DNA from: Dichomitus squalens LYAD-421 SS1
Lineage: Eukaryota > Basidiomycota > Agaricomycetes > Polyporales > Polyporaceae
NCBI RefSeq assembly: GCF_000275845.1
Contig: NW_006766887.1
Span: 784,725 to 848,724 of the forward strand
Length of the DNA: 64,000 nucleotides
Direction of reading: 5' to 3'
Below the pieces are notes generated by a model. That model was given only the letters and a program-made list of their open reading frames with translations, searched no databases and was not told the origin of the DNA. Below are positions 59,752-64,000 of this stretch, piece after piece; the first letter of the stretch is position 1; each line of letters begins with the position of its first letter. The position numbers and the translations under genes were made by a program.

Positions 59752-60289
59752 AGGGAAGCAAGGGCTGAGATAGGTATACTCTCGGGAGGGGTATGCAGGA
59801 CGATTGCGTGTCTCTTTGACACATATGTTTCACATATTTCCGTCACCTTTCTTGGACAATTTGGTTCCTAGACATGTGCTCTCAGGCTAGCGTTTGCGCG
59901 ACTCAGCGCATGCAGGTAGATTGCACCGGGGAAGAGGCAAATTAAATCATGAATGGAAACCGGATAGCAGCGAGAGAGCACCTGGCTATGCGGAGGAGAA
60001 GGGCAAGGTTCACAAACTTACCTTACATTCGGTCGGTCATCGGGAACGACGGCTGCTAGTGTGAACGTAGAGTTGAGGGGAAGACACTGGATCGTATGAC
60101 ATGCCATGAAGTGGCTACAGCCCCTAGCCAGTTTAGTTGGTCAGACATGCCGGAAGCAGAGCTGTGGGAGGGCACCAGAAAGCACGCGTTTTGAGTATAG
60201 CACAGAAGACCATACTAGATGGAGAGTATTTGAAGTAGGTCATTTGCGCCACAGACAAGCAGTAGAAGCAGTGACTAACTAGCAAAGGG
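59752..60289. other. Convergent 3' intergenic region, nothing recognised
   Basis: About 540 bp between amidase copy 2 (+) and COX23 (-). No supported feature. Confidence 0.55.
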
Positions 60290-60781
60290 CTAGGCTACTA
60301 CCTTGCCGGCTCTACGGTCAGCTTTGCGCTGTTCCATCTAGAAGACAGGCGTTAGAAAAATAATCTCGGAGAGTATCTAATAGTCCAACTCACCCAAGCT
60401 TTCTTGCAGTCCCTGTACGCTTGGAAATAGTCCAAGCACTTGTCTCGGTCATAGTCATGCTTATTCATACAATCCATGGACGCCTTGGACGCATCCGCAC
60501 ACGGCCTAATAATAGTATCAGCACGTCGGTGTGCCAGCGGGGTGAGCGACGTCCTGACTCGAGCGGTGACATAGAACGTACTCCACAAACTTTGAGACTT
60601 GCTTGTTCTGAATGCGGGTGAGAAGGTGTTCAGTGAGTCTACACATCGCACATCCGCGCGGGGAAGAAGCAAGGCCTACTTTGAAGTGCTTCGTGTATGG
60701 CTCGGGCTGCACGTTGGACTGAGGCTCAGGCAGCGTGACGTCCCTGTCGGACTCAGGCGCTTCAGTTGTCCGCGAAACCAT
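60290..60781 (-). CDS. COX23: Mitochondrial CHCH protein Cox23
   Basis: Exon 1 from 60781 reads MVSRTTEAPESDRDVTLPEP and ends near EPYTKHFK. A short exon encodes NKQVSKFV. The main exon has PCADASKASMDCMNKHDYDR then DKCLDYFQAYRDCKKAW, i.e. a twin CX9C motif (both spacings exactly nine). The last exon gives MEQRKADRRAGKVVA ending at 60290. Cox23 is a small intermembrane-space protein imported by Mia40 and needed for copper-dependent assembly of cytochrome c oxidase. Three introns in a very short gene. It starts 235 bp from the divergent FIS1 gene, another mitochondrial gene, so a shared promoter is possible. Confidence 0.85.
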
Positions 60782-61015
60782 GGCGGCCTGCGCGAGATAG
60801 TTGAGAACTACAGCCCAGCAGACTCGGAAGACGGAGACGGAGGTGCGGAACCAAGCCTCGATCGGGTGTCTCCGCCACAGCAACGTCAGTTATGGGCGTC
60901 TGTTCCTTCCCGATTGGGCTGCCGGAGCCTCTCGCGTCCCTCTCAGCTATTGTCCTACGTCCACTCCGTCCCCGTATTTGCTTCTCGACTTCACGTTCCG
61001 ACGTCGTATGCGAAC
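60782..61015. promoter_or_regulatory. Divergent promoter of COX23 (-) and FIS1 (+)
   Basis: A 234 bp gap between the start codons of two mitochondrial genes, compatible with co-regulation. No specific motif was assigned. Confidence 0.45.
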
Positions 61016-61835
61016 ATGCCTACAGAACTTCCATACGCTGCCGACGCTGAAGAGTCCCTATCCTACGACGAGCTCGAGGTGAGCATTAACCACGCGGCGG
61101 TGGACCTGGACATAATCAACACCTGTAACGCTGAAACGCATTATGTGGCCGCTTGTGTTATTAGGTTCTCCGGTTACAGTACCAGAAGGAGCTCGCGCAA
61201 TCGCACGTTACTGTTCAGACGAAGTTCAACTATGCGTGGGGACTAGTCAAGAGTCCGCTGAGGGAACACCAGGTCGAGGGTGTCAGGCTGCTGCAAGGTA
61301 TGTGCCATTCCTGCTGAGCTGCGCTAAGGCGCAGCAGCCACAACCTCCTTTGTGTTTTTTTCGAGCGAACGTGCCTGATTGCAACGTTTTGTGTAGAAAT
61401 TTATCGCGCTGAGCCCGCGCGGCGAAGGGAGTGCCTCTACTATCTTGCACTCGGCCACTATAAGATGGGCAACTACGAGGAAGCACGGCGGTTCAACGGT
61501 GCGTCCTCCCTGCCTCCGCTGCACCGTCGCATCTGACTCCTCTGCTGCCTGCTCCACAAACTGTTTCTTGACGCTCCCACCTACACTCGATCCCTCATCG
61601 CCATAGCCTTGCTTCTCGACAAGGAGCCCGCAAATCTCCAGGCGCAAAGCCTGGCGGGACTCATCGACAACCGAGTAACGCGAGGTACGCCTCTCCGTCC
61701 TCCACCAACATATCAACGTCCCTCCTTACCTGCACCCTTGTAGATGGGTACATCGGCATGGCGATCGTAGGAGGGGTCGCAGCGCTCGGCACACTCGTCC
61801 TCGCATCCGTCATACGGCGAGCATCCCGCAAATGA
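61016..61835 (+). CDS. FIS1: Mitochondrial fission protein Fis1
   Basis: The start at 61016 gives [20 protein letters not shown]. Exons then give [94 protein letters not shown], and a tail anchor [20 protein letters not shown] followed by a basic end RRASRK at 61835. The order is the TPR-like helical bundle plus a C-terminal transmembrane anchor with positive residues typical of outer-mitochondrial and peroxisomal Fis1, which recruits the dynamin Dnm1 through adaptors. Five introns were inferred and the length is normal for the family (about 155 residues). Confidence 0.9.
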
Positions 61836-62953
61836 TCGCACGCCCGCGCCTCTCCTGACCTCTGCTCTGTTTACCATACATGCCGTCGCTGTTAACCGTG
61901 CTGAACTCAAACGCAATGATCACCGCTCACGGACTCGATAAACATGAACGGCGCGATGACAATGACGAAACGGACTGTATATATATCATCAACATCCACT
62001 TGTGCGCCTCGCCTTCGCCCTCTCGTCGCTCTCGATCTGTTTTGGGTCTCCGCATCATTTATTCGCTAATCTGCGTCATGCCCTCATACGACCGGCGTGG
62101 ACGTTTCGGCGGAGCAGGAACCATACGTGACTCCCAGCAGGACGCGTCCCCACCTGGCTCGGCATCGAGTCCTGACGTCCATATCCCCGATTGTATTCAT
62201 GAACAATACCCACCATATTTAGCCGGACTTCTCGTCGGAGCACACACCGACACCGCAGACGTCTGAGGTCATACACACGTTTAGAATGATGATGGTGGTA
62301 CAGCAGCAGTACGGTACGAGCGAACCGAGCGCGAGTGCCCTCTCCGCCCATCGTGGCTACGTTCACATAGAAAGACGTGTGCTGTACCGTGTGGGTGCAC
62401 GATGTTAAGCAGTGCTGTAAAAGCGACGGAGTCTCTAGCAGGAAACGCAGTAAGTAGACCAAGCACTTGAAGAGAGGAGAAAGATATTGTCCATCCGTGA
62501 TGACAGCAAAAGTCAGGGAAATGCGGCTGATGTGGAGATATGGCGGTATCGCAGGTCTGTATGAGAGGGGGCAATGCTGGGACTTGTGGTGAGATATGTA
62601 GAACGAAGATATGCAACGTGGTCGGAAGATAACGTTGGGCTGGGCGTGAGATGGGACATGGACGTGGCGGGCGTTTTGGGATAGTAACCCAACACGTCCT
62701 GCGCGGGGGATGCTACATTGGGGTGGACGGGGCGGGTGAGTGGGGAGAATGCAGGACCGGGCGCGGGGCGCAGGCGCGGGTCAATAACCTACAGTAACGG
62801 AACACCAGAGGAAAGAAGGATACAGAGCAGAGCGACGAGGACGATGCGTATATATGCAACAGATGCTTGTGTGCTGCTGGGCGATAGTAATGACAACGAG
62901 AATGCGGAACGATGCTTGGGGCATTTCCAGAGAGGGACGGGGGGTTTCCGGGG
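61836..62953. other. 1.1 kb convergent intergenic region
   Basis: Lies between FIS1 (+) and the M50B-like gene (-). Only frames with no family resemblance. It presumably holds both 3' UTRs. Confidence 0.5.
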
Positions 62954-64000
62954 CTATGTCGGGAGGAACTGCGCGGCCTCGGCGGCCATCTCGTCTGGGG
63001 TACGCTTGAACGCGGCGATGCCGAGGAGGACGAAGCCGATGATGACGGCGACCTCGAACGCTATCCAGAAGATGGCCCAGACGTGCGCGCGGGTCTTGGG
63101 GTACATTATCGACCACTGGGTCGCGTCGGAGTCGTTGGCCTTGCGGAAGTACTTGTCGTCCGCGATGTCCCCTTCGGTCGCATGCTTCAACGCGCGATCT
63201 TCCATGGATAGAGTTTGGGTAAGACTCACAGACGACGTACAGCGCGCTGTAAGGGAGAAGGTGCATCGGTCAAAATGCTATCTGTGACTGAATGGAGGGT
63301 AGTCGGGCTATGACGTACTTCATCACACCAATGAACAAGCAGTACCATCGTAATGCTTGTCTGAATAATGCGTCTCGTCTGCTGTTGTGAGCAACAAAAT
63401 TCGAGAAAGTCACGCACGCATGGTCGATGAACCAGAACCCGATGAGGAGACCCTCCCAGATGACCGTGAGCAGGATGGTTCTTTCGCGCAGCCGAGTGCA
63501 ACACCGTTCACGTGATCAATGAAAAGCGACGCGAACCCACATGGCAGCAGGCGCGGGGAGGACCAGGGAAGCGAACAGACGCATCGATTGTCAGAGGGGG
63601 GCCCCGCACCGCGAGGGAAGCGAGGAAAGGGACGTACAGCTTGTTGCGGACGAGGGCCAAGGGCGCGACGAGCCCGATGCCGATGACGAAGCTCATGATC
63701 TTGGAGACGAGGGTGTCAAAGCCGGCCATGATGAAGAGGCCGCCGAGGATGGTCGAGCCGACGTAGCCTGCGGCGAGGATGGTCGGGGGATGGCCGCCGG
63801 AGACGATGGTGGCCCCGCCTGCGTCGGGGTCTATGCACACTTTCATGACGGACCCTCCCGTTAAGACGGCCTGGAGACGTCGGTCTAGGACAGGGAGAAG
63901 TAGGCGGAGCAGGGTGGACGCACTAATGTTATGTGACACAGCTCATGCCATCCTATCGTGAACAGTTTGAGGGGGGTGATGATCATCCTGGCTCCAGGCA
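62954..64000 (-). CDS. M50B-like membrane metalloprotease homologue (partial, 5' end outside window)
   Basis: Read from the right edge: PLKLFTIGWHELCHI, where HELCH (63948-63934) is an HExxH zinc motif inside a hydrophobic stretch. After an intron come AVLTGGSVMKVCIDPDAGGA, then GGHPPTILAAGYVGSTILGG, LFIMAGFDTLVSKIMSFVIG and IGLVAPLALVRNKLY (several TM segments). Later exons contain AVIWEGLLIGFWFIDHA-like hydrophobic sequence, SALYVV, then DIADDKYFRKANDSDATQWS, a TM WAIFWIAFEVAVIIGFVLLG and the end RTPDEMAAEAAQFLPT at 62954. The order matches the fungal/bacterial peptidase M50B-like family, whose physiological role in fungi is not established. The first exon lies beyond position 64000. Confidence 0.75.

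Overview
This 64 kb window looks like a chromosome segment of a basidiomycete fungus, most likely an Agaricomycete and perhaps a polypore. The reasons are the dense genes split by 50-60 nt introns, the high GC content, and lineage-typical families: a Git3-like fungal GPCR, a Ste50/Ubc2 adaptor carrying C-terminal SH3 domains, SLC35F and M50B-like membrane proteins, and an HMUDK/aGPT-Pplase protein. I found no rRNA, tRNA or CRISPR array.

Layout. 1-340 is the 5' end of a Ty1/copia-like element on the minus strand. 1-18 kb holds mostly housekeeping and signalling genes: a seven-TM receptor (-), the TFIIH kinase CDK7 (+), a RanBP2-finger nucleoporin (-), complex I subunit NUXM (+), Rix1-complex protein IPI3 (-), a J-protein (+) and a Ste50/Ubc2-like MAPK adaptor (-). 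17.6-30 kb holds a large disordered protein with DDDFSDF motifs (+), a predicted modified-base DNA enzyme fused to a chromodomain (-), a second J-protein (+), a ureide-pathway OHCU decarboxylase (-), a cytidylyltransferase homologue that has lost its catalytic motifs (+) and an F-box-like protein (+). 30-42 kb holds a Zap1-like zinc-finger factor and two tandem CPS1-like M20 carboxypeptidases. The first of these is broken by a clean intragenic inversion that carries a 701 bp inverted-repeat element with telomere-like repeats. 42-52 kb holds a coiled-coil protein (-), a small W/G-rich protein (+), an SLC35F transporter (-), a cluster of nested MITE-like elements (46.4-47.7 kb) and the splicing factor U2AF65 (+). 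52-64 kb holds two tandem amidase-signature genes (+), COX23 (-), FIS1 (+) and an M50B-like metalloprotease (-) that runs off the right edge.

There is no single gene cluster here. The window mixes core eukaryotic genes with two locally duplicated hydrolase pairs and several small transposon-derived islands. The three most notable items are the HMUDK-like/chromodomain fusion (21845-23333), the HxGH-less choline-phosphate cytidylyltransferase homologue (27329-28405) and the inverted block inside the first M20 peptidase (about 35099-36002). All coding calls are my manual splicing of short exons. Family names rest on motif recognition, not on searches.
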